From the NCBI GenBank assembly GCA_032717465.1, contig CM064690.1, positions 30,465,653-30,529,652 on the forward strand: a stretch of 64,000 nt of DNA. The letters are read 5' to 3'. This document shows, one piece after another, positions 1 to 12,187 of the stretch. Position 1 is the first letter of the stretch; the number at the start of each line of letters is the position of its first letter. Below the pieces are notes generated by a model. That model was not told the DNA's origin, ran no database searches, and saw nothing but the letters and a program-made list of their open reading frames with translations. The translations under genes and the position numbers were made by a program. The DNA is from Coenobita brevimanus. Its lineage: Eukaryota; Arthropoda; Malacostraca; Decapoda; Coenobitidae.

Positions 1-132
1 TTATTTTTACTTTAATCTTCCTGTTGCTAGATTTTATTCAACTTAGCAAAGGGGTTCTCGTACTGAAGGGGTTAATTCTGACGGATTTTCACAGCTCAAC
101 AAATCTAATCTGACTGACATTGTCGTGAGCTC

Positions 133-276
<144 letters not shown>

Positions 277-339
277 GGATTCTCTCGAGACTCCACAGAT
301 TTCCACCCTGTATACCATTTCTGCACTAGGCTATGTCTG

Positions 340-575
340 ATTAACCCAAGATGTTCACTCTTCCACTTTTTACCCTAATCTAACAACCTATTCTAACCTA
401 TCCTAACCCTCCACATTAATCCAACAAACTAACTTAACCTGATACTAAGAAAATCTAACTTAACCTTGACTCTCCTGGTTTAGAAAAGGCGCAAAAATTG
501 ACACACAGAACGATAATAGTAACAATAATAATAATAATAATAACAATAATAATAATAATAACTGAAATTACCATG
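340..575. repeat. AACCT-rich and AAT repeats
   Basis: At 370-470 there are scattered CTAACCTA/TTAACCT motifs resembling a degenerate arthropod telomere-type (TTAGG) sequence. An (AAT)n run follows at about 520-560. No gene is seen. Confidence 0.5.
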
Positions 576-589
576 AATGAAATATGCAA

Positions 590-1290
590 TGTGTCCTCAG
601 AGTGAAGTGGTTTTAAATTTAACCTTCAATAACCAGCCGTTAGTGGTCAGGTCAGGGGGTCAGGTCACGATGTCCACTGTGTTGAAACCAGAACAACGGT
701 GCACTTGCAACAACAAAGCCAATTCATGCAACATTGCACCCTATTGCATTAATATTCAAGGTTCAATTTGCAAAGATAAGGGGGCGGGGAATCTGTATGG
801 GGATTTCAGGCCTTGTGAGGGGTGACGGTAAGAGATATTTTTGATTCCCAAAAAACGCAAGCAACTCATCGAACACTGCACCTTACTGCACCTGTATCTA
901 AAGTCCAGTTTGCAAATATGTGTGGTTGAGAATTTAACAGGGGATTCTAGGCCTTGTGGAGGGTGGCGGTAAGGGTGATCTATTTTTTTACTCTTACATA
1001 CCTAAAATAATACCTCAATCAACACTGCACCTTACTGCATCTGCATTTAGGGATGAATTTGCAAAGATAAGGGGTTGGGCATGGATTAGGATTCTAGACC
1101 TTATGGTGGGTGGATTAGGGGTGATTTGTGGTTGCTGTCAGGCTGGAAATTAAAAAGAAAGAAGGTATCATTTTATTCCCCTAAAATTTAACCTGTGCTA
1201 CTAGTTTTTAAGGGTCATTTTGCAGACACAGAATTTAGAATATTTGTATGCGAATGTGAGCCTTGTGGATATGGAACTTGGAGGTCAATT
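590..1290. repeat. Short tandem array of ~145-bp units
   Basis: The phrase AACACTGCACCTTACTGCA recurs at 730 (diverged), 872 and 1021, with a weaker unit near 1190. Each is followed by TTTGCAAA and, ~60 bp later, GGCCTTGTG. Spacing is 142-149 bp for the clear units. Short open frames here are by-products of the repeat. Confidence 0.75.
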
Positions 1291-1509
1291 TTGGAATGTG
1301 ATAAGGCTGATAGTTAGTTCAATTTTGGCCTTATTCCACCACGTTTAAGGCTCATTCTCGACCTTATTTTAACTGTAACTGTATTTAACTGTTCAAACTC
1401 AGTGCCCAAGAAGGTGAGATGAGATGCTGAAGCAGAAGGAGTATGGTGACGGCATGAAGGGTCTGGTTGGGCTGGTTGGACAGCCAAGGTTAACTAGTGT
1501 GGGGAAGCC

Positions 1510-2040
1510 TGACTAAGCTGTTAACATTACTACCACAACCACAAACCTATTACTGCCAACATTACTACCACAACTACCACAACCACTGACCTGTTACTAC
1601 TAGAACTATCACTACTACCACTACCAGAATGACTACCACAACTACTAACCTATTGCTACCCAAATTACCACTATCAGAATGACTACCGTTAAACTGCATG
1701 TACTGAATATAATTACTACTACTACTACTACTACTACTATTGTCACTATTACTACTACTACTACCAGTATTACCACACCCATCTCAAGGCTGCTTACAAG
1801 GCCACTACCACAATATCCACCACTACCACAAAAACTACAACTATCTTCTACCTTAACCCTCTCATGGTCGCCACAACTCTACTACTCTATTCCAGTCAAC
1901 GCCAGACGATTTTATTCAGCTGAGAGTGAGTCATAGGAGCCTGGATTACAACTACTACCACACAGTACCAAAACTACCACTACCACGGCCACACAAAATT
2001 ACCACAATCTAACCCCTGCCACTACCACACACCCTACTAC
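1510..2040. repeat. CTA/CCA trinucleotide-rich tract
   Basis: Long degenerate ACTACTACC and ACCACTACC runs, broken at about 1900-1945 by a family F fragment (CAGACGATTTTATTCAGCTG). No gene is seen. Confidence 0.85.
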
Positions 2041-2052
2041 TACCACACAACA

Positions 2053-2193
2053 GACTAACACTAGAGTACGATGCCAGTCACGAAGAAGTGCTATGGAATG
2101 GATGCAGAGCTGTACAGTATTGTCCTTTTATCAATGAGCTGCGTGAAATAAGTTGAAAAGGGACGAAAATCTGGGCCAAGTTAAGGTGAAAGA
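2053..2193 (+). mobile_element. Family A MITE copy, 5'-truncated
   Basis: Reads CAGTCACGAAGAAGTGCTAT, then a CTGCGTGAAATAAGTTG segment, and ends GGGCCAAGTTAAGGTGAA, the right terminal repeat of family A. Confidence 0.7.
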
Positions 2194-2199
2194 ATTATA

Positions 2200-2940
2200 C
2201 TACCACTATCAGTACTAACAACTACTACTACCACGACCATACTGCAGCTACTACCATCATAACTACCATCATCATCATTACTGCAAACCACCATCACCAC
2301 TCCTACCATAACCATCATTATCACTACTACCACAACGACCACTATACCCACCCAACATCCTCACTACCACCAATACCAACACCAAGAACAACCATCACTA
2401 TCACTATAAAAACCGTCACCATCACCACCACTACCATCACCCCTACCACTAAAGCTACGACCACAACTACCACTACAACCACCCACGCCTGTATCATCCC
2501 CACTCCACTGACCTACCCATCCATCACTACCACTACTTTCACCACCTACTAACCACACCCACCACCACAACCACTCTCACAATCATAATCTACCACTACC
2601 ACCACTACCACAACAACCATCTAGCCATCCATCCACTACCACCATCACAATCCCCCCCTCATCCCCACGAACATCCTCATGACAACTTTCACCACCTACT
2701 ACCACTACTACAACCACCCCCACTACCCTCACCCTCACCACCACAACCACCACCACCACCATCCTCACCTACCACAACCATCACCACTGCCATCACCACC
2801 TCACTCTCATCATCCCCACCAATACCTTCATTACCTACTACCACCATAATATCTACTCTTACCATCACCATCACCACCCCTCACCACCACCGCCACCCCC
2901 ACCAATACTTTCACCACCACCCTCACCACCACCCAACCTG
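2200..2940. repeat. CCA/CTA/ATC trinucleotide tract
   Basis: About 740 bases of imperfect ACC/ACT/ATC repeats, with pyrimidines and A on the + strand. The Val/Gly-rich minus-strand frames are shadows. No gene is seen. Confidence 0.9.
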
Positions 2941-3366
2941 ACCTTGACACAAACAATATCAGGTCAGGAGGGTTCCCTTAACACACTTCCACACGGACCA
3001 GTTTTACACTTTTGCTGGGGGATTATCGACCTTAAGTTGGTAGAATTAAGTAATGTCCATCTATCTATCTGTCTATTTATCTATCTATCTATTATTTTCT
3101 TGATGTTCAGAAGACTCTCTTTATTAACACAAAATCTAAAATAATTTTACCCTAATTTGGCCCAGACTTTCCCGGATTACAAGATACCATTTGGCTTACA
3201 CTTACTGAACTGCATCGAGTGAATGGATGGTGTTCGCCCCCAACTAATACTATAATGGCAGATATGAATGTGATATCGCCAGCTTATCACAAGGGAGACG
3301 GTGGATATTAGTGCCTCAATGCCCGGTGACGTGTGTGGGCTACAGAGGATTAGCACTTTGTTGGTG
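2941..3366. other. Unassigned stretch with (ATCT)n
   Basis: An ATCT-type run lies at 3058-3092; the rest is unique-looking non-coding sequence with no feature I can support. Confidence 0.4.
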
Positions 3367-3367
3367 T

Positions 3368-3403
<36 letters not shown>
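3367..3403. repeat. (CT)n microsatellite
   Basis: Pure CT run, followed by a degenerate ACC/ATC tract to about 3500. Confidence 0.97.
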
Positions 3404-3406
<3 letters not shown>

Positions 3407-3653
3407 AACAACGACTACTACCACCACCACTACCATCATCTCTGTCTCTTTCTACCAACATCTGCTACCATAACAACAAACATCTGCTACCACAAATACC
3501 ACTTTCCTTCCCCGTGAATTAATGACAGAAGCGAAAATTAACACTTTCCCTTACAATGTGACGAAGAGAAGAATGAATGAATGAATGAATGATGGAGGGA
3601 AGGAAGGAAGAAAGAAACGATGATGATGATGATGATGAAAGCACAATGTACAA

Positions 3654-3656
<3 letters not shown>

Positions 3657-3685
<29 letters not shown>
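3657..3685. repeat. (GA)n microsatellite
   Basis: Pure GA run shortly after a (GAT)n run at 3619-3638. Confidence 0.95.
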
Positions 3686-3687
<2 letters not shown>

Positions 3688-3777
3688 ACATTTTTTAATC
3701 ACAACTACCAATGAACCACAACTACCACAATCGCGAGAACTGTTTAATGTTATGGTTTCAAAATCATGTGAAGGACG

Positions 3778-3935
<158 letters not shown>

Positions 3936-3957
3936 GACCAAAGGAAGAAAGGAAGTC

Positions 3958-4118
3958 AGAGAGCGAGATGGAAGGTAGGAAAGGAGGAAGGAAGGAAGGA
4001 AGGAAGGAAGAAAAGAAGGAAGGATGGAAGGAAGGAAGGATGGAGGGAAGGAAGGAAGGATGGAGGGAAGGAAGAAAGGAAAGAAGGAAGAAAGGAAAGA
4101 AGGATGGAAGGAAACAAC
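3958..4118. repeat. (GGAA)n-type tetranucleotide tract
   Basis: Imperfect GGAAGGAA/GGATGGAA repeats, with a strongly purine + strand; followed to about 4370 by a CCA/ACA-rich tract. Confidence 0.95.
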
Positions 4119-4449
4119 CAACATTTCTAACACCACACTTACCACAATTACCACATAAACCAACATCCATCCACCACAACCATCAACCAAACTTCCCACC
4201 ATCAAAATCACAACCAATAATCCCACCACAATCACCACACCATCATTCCTACCACGGTCTCAAGCATCATCACCACACTATCAGGCACAATCACCCACAA
4301 TCACCATCACACCTACCAACAATCTACTACCACAATCTCTACCAAACTACCACAATCAGTCACGAGGAGGAAGGCAGTAAAAAATGACAGTAAATGCCAG
4401 AAATTGCTGAGTAAATGCGAACAATGCCGAGGTCTAGAATTGCAACACT

Positions 4450-4880
4450 GGTGTTGGTGGGCGTGACTGGTGGAGTGGGGGGTTGATGGATGGATGGAAG
4501 AGTGGATAACTGGCTGTATGGGAACTTGAAAGGTTGGTTATTTAGTTGGTTGGATGGATCGAGGGGTGACTGGATGGTTCGAAGGTAGGTTGGTTGATTG
4601 GCTTGAAGAATGGAAGGATGGTTGCAAGGACTCCATGGATGATTTTACGGTTGAATGACAGGCTGATTAGTTGGCTGACAGGTTGGCCAGATGGATGTCT
4701 GGCTAGAATGAAGCATGGTTGGTTGATTAATTGGTTGGATGGATAGCTGGTTGGCTGTATGTATGGTTGAATAGGTGGTTGATTCATAGAAGAGAGAGTT
4801 GGTTGACAGAATGGTGGAAAAAATGGATGCTGGTTGGTTGGAAGGGCGAGAGAATTACTCGTTGATTGGTTGGATGAATA
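4450..4880. repeat. Degenerate TGGT/TGGA tetranucleotide tract
   Basis: Runs of GGTTGGTTGG, GGATGGATGG and GGCTG over about 430 bases. A 233-aa minus-strand frame across this and the next tract is low complexity with no domain. Confidence 0.8.
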
Positions 4881-4949
4881 CTCGCCCTCTTTAGGAAAAA
4901 ACATAAAGCATTCTTCGTGACTATAATCATATTCTAGCGGGTGGGGAGA

Positions 4950-5300
4950 CGTACAGAATGCGAGGACGAAAGAGAAGAAAGTGCAAGTGGAGAGAAAATC
5001 GCCTACGACTGGAAGGAAGGGAGGAAAGTGAGAGTGGAGGAGGTGGAGAGAGATGGAGAGAAAGGAGGAGACACTAAGGAGAGGAAAGGAGGGGGGAAGT
5101 AGAGAAGAAGGAGCAGGTGGAGGAAAAACTGTGCCTATCACTGGAGAGAATGGAGTGAGAGTGGAGGGAGGTAAAGGAAAAAGGGAAAGACGAAGAGAAG
5201 GAGCAGAGGGAAGGAGAGAAGAATGAGCAAGTGAAGTGAACACTGTGCCTATGGCAGGATGGAATGGAGGAAAGTGAGAGTGGAGGAAGGTTAGGAGAAT
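4950..5300. repeat. Purine-rich GGAGAGA tract
   Basis: GGAGGAAAGTGAGAGTGGAGG occurs twice (about 5010 and 5268) with related blocks between, suggesting local duplications of about 110-130 bp. No gene is seen. Confidence 0.6.
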
Positions 5301-5935
5301 CGTACATACATGAACACAAACATTGTTTCACTTATCACGATATATAACAAGGAACTGACGAGGAGCCTGCAAGTGGTGGCGCTGTGCACCCTGGGTCAGG
5401 CAGCTGCGGCATCCACTCTTGGGCCAAACCGCTTCATATTTGCCAGCACCTCGCCATGGAAAGGACTCTGGTCTGACATGGTGAGACGCTGTCAACCACA
5501 AGGGGGCACCGGTTCCTTACATTGTGCGAGGCCTAATGAGCCACATTACTGTAAATGTACCTGTAGAACGGCCTCACAGAAGCAATTGTTTACCAGTGGT
5601 CGACAAGTCTGCTCGCCCAGGTAGAAAGGATTTATGCAAAAACAACGATAAATAACGGGGCAGTGAACGATGACTTTCGGAACACAGTCGTACGATTTTC
5701 GGAATGTCAACAAACTTTTCATATTACTATGTAACAGTTTCGTAATTGTTCCACTATAAAGTGTATTACGGCAGTCTCTCACGCACTCGTAAGAGGACAA
5801 GGAGACAGAATGCGAGGGAAACTGGAGGATGGGAGAGAAACATGGAGGTATGTGGAGGAAACTTTACCTGCTGAGTGGAGAGACAGGAGGCAAGGATGTG
5901 AACGGGACAGGGGCTAGTACAGGTGTGGTACTGTT
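5301..5935. other. Unassigned unique-looking stretch
   Basis: A 104-codon frame at 5310-5624 (+) has ordinary composition but no domain, and I see no convincing splice context. Nothing else is supportable. Confidence 0.3.
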
Positions 5936-6600
5936 TAATCTGTCCCTACCCCACCTCACCTTACCTACCTGCCTCCACCCTCTCCCTCCCTCCTGTCCTT
6001 TACTCCTCCACCCCCTCTCTCCCTCCTCTGCTCTCCCTTACTCCTCCTCCTTCTTCGTCTTTCTCCTTGCCTCCTTTCTGTTCTCTCTCTCTCTCTCTGA
6101 TAGGTGGGTGGACAGATACAATAAACAGATGATCAAGCACAAGATAGCGTAGACAATGACACGATGTAGCTTTTCAATACTGTTCTCTCTTCTCCCATCC
6201 TCCGCCATTCTCTCCATCCTTCATTCTCCATTCCTCCCGACCTTCCCTTTTTTCCTTCCTCCCTCTCTTTCTCCCTACCTTCCCTTCCTTCCTTCCTCCA
6301 TCCATCCTTATTATCCATTTCACACACCCCCTTCTTCCATCCACAACTTCCTCCCCCCACCCCTCTCTCTCAATATTTTAGTCATTCCATAGAATTTCCT
6401 ACCTAACTTCGCTTCCCTCCTCTCTCTCTCTCTCTCTCTCTCTCTGTCTGTCTGTCTCTCTGTCTCTCTCCATCCCCTCCCTCTCAAGGTTACTTCCCGT
6501 ACCTCATACCTCTGTTACCTCCATCCCCCTTCCCCCTCCCTACCTCCGTTACTTCACTCTCTCCTCTCCTTCCTGCTCTCTCTCTCTCTCTCGCTCTCTC
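5936..6600. repeat. Pyrimidine-rich CT/CCCT tract
   Basis: Mainly C and T on the + strand with (CT)n cores at 6084-6098 and 6420-6445. Confidence 0.85.
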
Positions 6601-7080
6601 AACTTACAGGTCTACTTACACTGTCTATGCTAACTACATCCATACCTAAATCACATCCTACTTCCTTAAATACCACAACCCCACCAACGTAAGTACATAT
6701 TCCACCAACCAACCAATATATCTTACCATTTTACCTCCCGTACCTACCAACCTACTTACGTCAACTAATCTACCAACTTGCCTGTCTTATCTGGTATATT
6801 AACAGCACTACCTACATACCAACCACTATTATCTTACCTACTTACATATCTCATAAACTTATCAACATACCTACCTACCTATCCAAGCTACTAACATACC
6901 TACGTATTCCAGCAACCTGTCTATACCTACTTACCTACCTGTCTAATATCCTTGACCACTATGTTCCTACTTACCTACCTACCTACCTACCTGCCTAACA
7001 TCCCTGACAACTACATACCTACTTATCTACCTATGTACCTACTTACCTATTAACCTGTCCCTCTATTCTGCCTTAAGCAG
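6600..7080. repeat. Degenerate CCTA tetranucleotide tract
   Basis: Recurrent TACCTACC and CTTACCTACC motifs for about 480 bases. Confidence 0.85.
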
Positions 7081-7104
7081 TTTTTTCCTGGATATACTTA
7101 CCTC

Positions 7105-7107
7105 ACT

Positions 7108-7153
<46 letters not shown>

Positions 7154-7338
7154 GTAGGAGGAGGAGTTTTTAGGCCAGATGCAAGAAAAAAAATTACCAG
7201 GAAGTAGGGGAAGAAAGAAGGAAGGAGAAGCCAGGAGAGAAGGGAAGAGAGAAGAGAGGGAGGCTGGGATATATGACAGATGCTACATACTTCCTGGCAA
7301 TTTTTTTTCCTGCATCTCGCCTAAAAACTCCTTCTACA

Positions 7339-7376
<38 letters not shown>
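7105..7376. mobile_element. Foldback (hairpin) element with GA/CT outer arms
   Basis: The left arm (7151-7206) contains GGAGTTTTTAGGCCAGATGC then AAAAAAAATTACCAGGAAGTA. The right arm (7285-7339) is its near-exact reverse complement. Outside them, (GA)n at 7105-7150 faces (CT)n at 7341-7375, extending the palindrome. The loop is about 78 bases and purine-rich. It is a MITE-like or foldback element; a transcript would form a long hairpin. Confidence 0.85.

Positions 7377-7412
<36 letters not shown>
7376..7412. repeat. (CA)n microsatellite
   Basis: Pure CA run immediately after the CT arm of the foldback element. Confidence 0.97.
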
Positions 7413-7414
<2 letters not shown>

Positions 7415-7529
7415 GGTAACAATGATCGCATAAAAAGCACATGAACACACGAACCAATAAAAAAAAAAATACACACACACATACATACACGTAAAAATGA
7501 CCACACACCACAGACACAGGCAACAATGG

Positions 7530-7531
<2 letters not shown>

Positions 7532-7621
<90 letters not shown>
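7532..7621. repeat. (CA)n microsatellite
   Basis: About 90 bases of pure CA. The Cys/Val frames on the minus strand are artefacts. Confidence 0.98.
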
Positions 7622-7623
<2 letters not shown>

Positions 7624-7687
7624 GAACAAAGACAATGACAGATGAACACATTTAATCTTTTCTGACATATCGGAGGCAAGATAACGG

Positions 7688-7689
<2 letters not shown>

Positions 7690-7722
<33 letters not shown>
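7690..7722. repeat. (GA)n microsatellite
   Basis: Pure GA run. Confidence 0.96.
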
Positions 7723-7727
<5 letters not shown>

Positions 7728-8145
7728 CACTGGTACGGATAATAAAGGAAGTGTTTCGATGCGACGTGTTCTGCAGCTGCCTTAATATTACCGTAAGATC
7801 GGGAAACTTAACCTTTACTGCCGGTTGACCTTCCATCCCATCACAACCACCACCACCACCACCACCAACCCTCACAGGGCACTTCCTACTCCATAACCTC
7901 AGTTTGGTGCACTGGTATTTTGTGTGGTAGCTGTGGTTGTGGCAGGTATGGTGGTGGCACTGTCAATAATACGCAGTACCGTATTTAATTTTTTACTATG
8001 AAAATTCTATGCCTTGAAACTGAGAGATATTGGACTAATTATTATACATGTACATGCACTTAAGGATATCTGTATGTACGAATGTATTGATATACAGTAT
8101 ATACAGTATGTGTGTATGTATGAATGTACATACACAAGTAGGTAG

Positions 8146-8148
<3 letters not shown>

Positions 8149-8183
<35 letters not shown>
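8149..8183. repeat. (GT)n microsatellite
   Basis: Pure GT run, followed by CT and (ATCT)n at 8195-8229. Confidence 0.96.
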
Positions 8184-8187
<4 letters not shown>

Positions 8188-8274
8188 ACCCTCATTCTCT
8201 CTCTCCCTCTCTATCTATCTATCTATCTTATCACTGGCTTTGTCCTCTTATCTTAAAACACCTGTCAACTTACA

Positions 8275-8278
<4 letters not shown>

Positions 8279-8331
<53 letters not shown>
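8279..8331. repeat. (GA)n microsatellite
   Basis: Pure GA run of about 52 bases. Confidence 0.97.
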
Positions 8332-8333
<2 letters not shown>

Positions 8334-8344
8334 AGAAAAGTGCA

Positions 8345-8540
8345 TGTAAGTGGAGTGGTGAGGGATAGGGGGTGAGGTAAACCAAGGGAGGGAGGGAGTA
8401 AAGAGATATGAGGGAAGGGGGTGTAAGTTGGAGGGAGGGTAACCAAATGATTGTGGACAGAGCAACATAGAGGCAATTTGTCTATGGCTATCCTTTACAG
8501 GATTACGACATCAAACAGAAGAAAGATAGATAGATACAAA
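8345..8540 (+). mobile_element. LINE 3' end (family D), diverged
   Basis: Contains GAGGCAATTTGTCTATGGC and a GATAGATAGATA tail, matching the clearer family D ends near 24210 and 44100. Any coding upstream of the tail is unreadable. Confidence 0.6.
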
Positions 8541-8898
8541 TAGCTGAAGGAAATGGACACAACAAAATTCAAACGTCTTCAATTATACAAACACTTCTTT
8601 GATCCAACCCTTTTTAACAAACACTTTTCACTGACTCCAGTAGAAAGAAAAAATATTCATGTTTAAAAACCGATCCAAACGTATACTCAAACACAATTTC
8701 ACACACTTTTCAAACACATTTCCAACTTTCTTCACAGATTATGAGTTTAGATATGAGCTGTAAATACCTAAAGGAAATCCAGCAATCCAAATGCCTTTCG
8801 GTTTTCATGATAAATGCAGTGAAGTATAATTACATGTATTATTACTACCTCTATGTAATTTTCATTATAATGGTAATAAACACAAATGATACTGTTAT

Positions 8899-9779
8899 AC
8901 ATGGTAAACCCTCAATAATTCATCATTTCAATGCCAGGCCCAATGCAATATCCAGTGCTGCAGGCTTGGCTCTATTAAAGCAATATCTGCCAAATTATGC
9001 AATATCCGGCCCCAAAACAGGACGTAACTGGCGGTTCTATGCAATATCTAGCATCGAAGTGTATAAACCAGTTCAAAAACGGTAGCCAACCAACACTGTA
9101 TTACTGTAGTACAATAAAGGCCATCCTCGTTACAATGATGGGATCCATTTGGGAAAACCCATCGTTAAGCTGGGGTATCATTAATCGTTGACGTTATAAC
9201 ATGGAAAGTATAGGGATGTGTTGGAGAGCCTTGGGATTCCCCCAAAACCAAATGAGTCCAAAAACAAGTTTCTTGTTCACTTAAACCCCCAAATAGCTTT
9301 AAAACATGCTAAACTAAGCCTAAAAGCAGTTTGTAACTCAACTAAATCCAAAAATAATATCTGAAAATCACCAAAAATAAGTCTGGAAAAAAATCAAACT
9401 TAGTAAACTGTACCCAAAAATGATGGTGTTCAACTCACCTATGAGTAAAACACATTAATCTAAGTCTAAAATGCACTTATAAATCAACCTAAGCACAAAA
9501 TTTACGTCTAAAATATCGTTAATTTTTTTACATTGCTATGGCGGGATATTGTATAGCAATTGATTGTATTGCGGGTGTGCCTGTATTTTATCATGACTTT
9601 TTTGTACTTTATGCTTCATTTTCATCTTTCACTTATGGGCAAGTTTGTAAAATACAGGGCTAAGACAGATAATAACGCGATATCTGGCTGAATGCCAGGT
9701 ATTGAATCGATGGGGAGTTACTATAATATCCGGCATAGGGCTCGGCTGAATTATGCCGGATGATTGAGAGTTTACTGTA
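8899..9779. mobile_element. Possible pogo/Tigger-like DNA transposon relic
   Basis: The right end, read inward on the minus strand, is ACAGTAAACTCTCAATCATC then CGGCATAATTC, a form typical of pogo/Tigger terminal repeats. The left end at 8902 reads TGGTAAACCCTCAATAATTC. Copies of GCAATATCCGGC lie at 8944-9050, and related GATATCTGGC / TATCCGGC near 9680-9735. TA lies at both edges. No transposase frame is seen, so it is a non-autonomous or gutted copy. Confidence 0.5.
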
Positions 9780-9800
9780 TATGTTTTTTATGTCAAATTG

Positions 9801-9965
9801 GTGCTGGAGAGGGATGCCTTCACTTGGTGGTACACATATAACTGTGCAGTGGAGCTTTCCAGTCATACAAATGCCCCTCATTTACCTCCCTGTCCCCCAA
9901 CAGGAGGATGGTCGACTGCGGAAGAAGGGTAACTTTAACCTGCAGTCTACTAATACTACTATTAT
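9801..9965 (+). mobile_element. SINE-like family C copy
   Basis: Runs from GCTGGAGAGGGATGCCTTCA through GGAGGATGGTCGACTGCGG to AACCTGCAGTC, then an ACT-rich tail. The same order of blocks recurs at more than ten places in the window. Confidence 0.8.
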
Positions 9966-10244
9966 TATCACCACCACCATCACTCTTACTCCATTATCAT
10001 ATTATTAACCTCATCATCCTCATCATAAAACTTAATCAACCCTAATCACACTTCCAAAGAGCAGAGTAGATACTGTACAGATATTACTGAGGTAGATACG
10101 GATAATAAAGGAGTAGATATAGATATTAATGGAACAGCTGCACACTTGTATGCCATCAGTGTAGCACATGTGTACATCTCATGGTCACTTAAATGTACTC
10201 ATTTTTGCAATGGCAGGGTATTCTGAGAGTACTGTATATGAATT

Positions 10245-10400
10245 TGGGAGGTATCTGAAAGCATTATGTTAGGTGGAGGAGGAAGGGAGAAGGGGGAGAC
10301 CGAGGATGAAATGGGGCATAATTTGGAGATTGGGCAAATGTGGACAGCGATATCAAGGCGTTTTAGGATGATGAAGGGATAGGGTGGATAAATATATGAG
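10245..10400 (+). mobile_element. LINE fragment (family D coding relic)
   Basis: GGGGGAGACCGAGGATGAAATG resembles the degenerate RGRPRMRW-type coding just upstream of family D tails. No intact frame. Confidence 0.45.
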
Positions 10401-10684
10401 AGAATAGGGTGTGAACTGGCAGAGTTGGACAGCTGATGACATACACAGCACTCACCTTAAAGACCACAACGTTAATATCCTATCAGTACGTATTAATAAG
10501 AAAAAACATGAGTGCTACATATTTTATCACTCACATCAATTACCACAATCACTATCCTATCACTCAACAAGAATGCTTGTTGTTACTGTCCCCCTCCCCC
10601 CCAAGCACACACTTGCATGTTTATGACTTGCTGTGTGGTATGAGATAAGTTACAGTACATACTTATTATCTACCTACCTATCAT

Positions 10685-10872
10685 CCAATTCTTTTTGGTC
10701 CATCAGGGGTGACAGGGTCCTGGGCTATGCTACTCATTTCCAACATTTAAGGTTAGTGTTACAAGCCTCATTTGCCCGAGTAGCATTATGCAAGCAATAA
10801 ACCCCTACCATCCCCTCGATGTAAACCTTTATAGAACCCATTCAGACGGAGTTCCTTCACCCACTAAACCAT
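10685..10872 (-). mobile_element. tRNA-headed SINE (family B) copy
   Basis: Minus-strand copy: the head region near 10860 reads GGTTTAGTGGGTGAAGG on the minus strand and the body carries GGGGTTTATTGCTTGCATAAT. Flanked by a CCTACCTATCATCC tail at about 10670. Confidence 0.75.
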
Positions 10873-11514
10873 GAAGCATCATTCAGTTATATGGTTACTA
10901 ACCAACATAGTAAATAATGTAGTCACCTTAGGGTTGGTTGCACTACAACAGCAAAGAGATGGTGAGTCACTTTGCTTCATTTATGAAGTCACCAACATGC
11001 TTCCATGCATTGGCCTTTGTTACCTACTGGTGGCTCTCCACACTGCTCAATCTCTAGCAGCCTCTCAATCCAGTTACATATCCCTGAGATTCAATGACCC
11101 CATTCCAAGTCTTCTTCAGTCTGCCTCTTGCAACTCTGCCCTCCTCCACCCACTACTTACCCATGCTACTGAGCTAGCTCCAGCCCCATCTCCAACACAC
11201 TATCATGTCCACAAATAACAAAACTCCACACACTCAAGACCCTCCAGAAATATTAATTCTTTCCTGTCTCTGCTTCTCTATGCTAAATAATAAAATGGCT
11301 GTCCACTGATATTTAGGCTCCACTGACCTGTGACAACAGCTTATTGCATTTTATCAACCAGAATAATTACCAGGAACCTTATCAGTCTGTGAGAAAGGTT
11401 GCTGTTGCTGCCACACACACAACAAAACCAACACATGCATGTTCGTGATCTGTTGTGTGATCTGAGGAACTAAAGTTCAAGTTATGGGCGACATTTTTTT
11501 TTTTTTTTTTTTAA

Positions 11515-11742
11515 ATACAATTAACCCTCTTACAGTGATTGCTGGACACTGGTTAATTCTTTTTCCTTGAGTTGGCCTGAATATTCATCATTTTGCAGCC
11601 TATTTCACATAGCTCAGTGGCTGAAATAGACAATGCTATGGCTCTACAGTCTCTCCACAACACTACTAAGTGACTAGCATCGCAACATAATACTGTATTA
11701 ACAATGGAGAGATGGCAATCATAGGCCAAGTTAAAGAGAGTT
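11515..11742 (-). mobile_element. Family A MITE copy
   Basis: Near full length in reverse: left edge CTTGAGTTGGCC, middle CTATTTCACATAGCTCAGTGG, right GATGGCAATCATAGGCCAAGTTAAAG. Confidence 0.75.
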
Positions 11743-11799
11743 GTGTTTTTTTTTTACTGGATGATGTCTCTGCATTTCATGCTAGCTAATGCCATAATA

Positions 11800-11963
11800 T
11801 TTAGCACTGGAGTGGAGAGGAATATGAGAGAGGGGGGAGTACGCTGTGAGCAAGGCAGTGAGGTGGCACTGGACAGGGCGACATGGAGTCGATTTGTCTG
11901 TGGCCTTCCCTTACAGGATTGTGGCATCTGGCAACTGATAGATAAATAGATAGATAGATAGAG
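11800..11963 (+). mobile_element. LINE 3' end (family D)
   Basis: GACAGGGCGACATGGAGTCG, then TTTGTCTGTGGCC and an (ATAG)n tail ending at 11963. Confidence 0.7.
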
Positions 11964-12187
11964 ACTTTTTTTTTACAATGGCGAGCTCATACAATGCAAA
12001 GCATTTATTTACTCCTTTAATACTATGATACTTTTTTGCATTCAGTTCTTTCCATTACCAAACTACAGTATTTTACTTAGCTTATTTTTTATTTTTTTGT
12101 TTTAATTGGAAAGTTTAATATTGTATAATGGTTTCCTGTACACCAGAAAACCATTTACTACACTGGGAGGTAACTATGTATCCAAAT

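Noticed and set aside
4542..5243. 233-codon minus-strand frame
   Set aside because: It spans degenerate TGGT/TGGA and GGAGAGA tracts; composition is Ser/Pro/Phe/His-biased, with no domain and no supporting splice sites.
5310..5624. 104-codon plus-strand frame of ordinary composition
   Set aside because: No family resemblance, no convincing splice context, and neighbours are simple repeats; cannot be supported as a gene.
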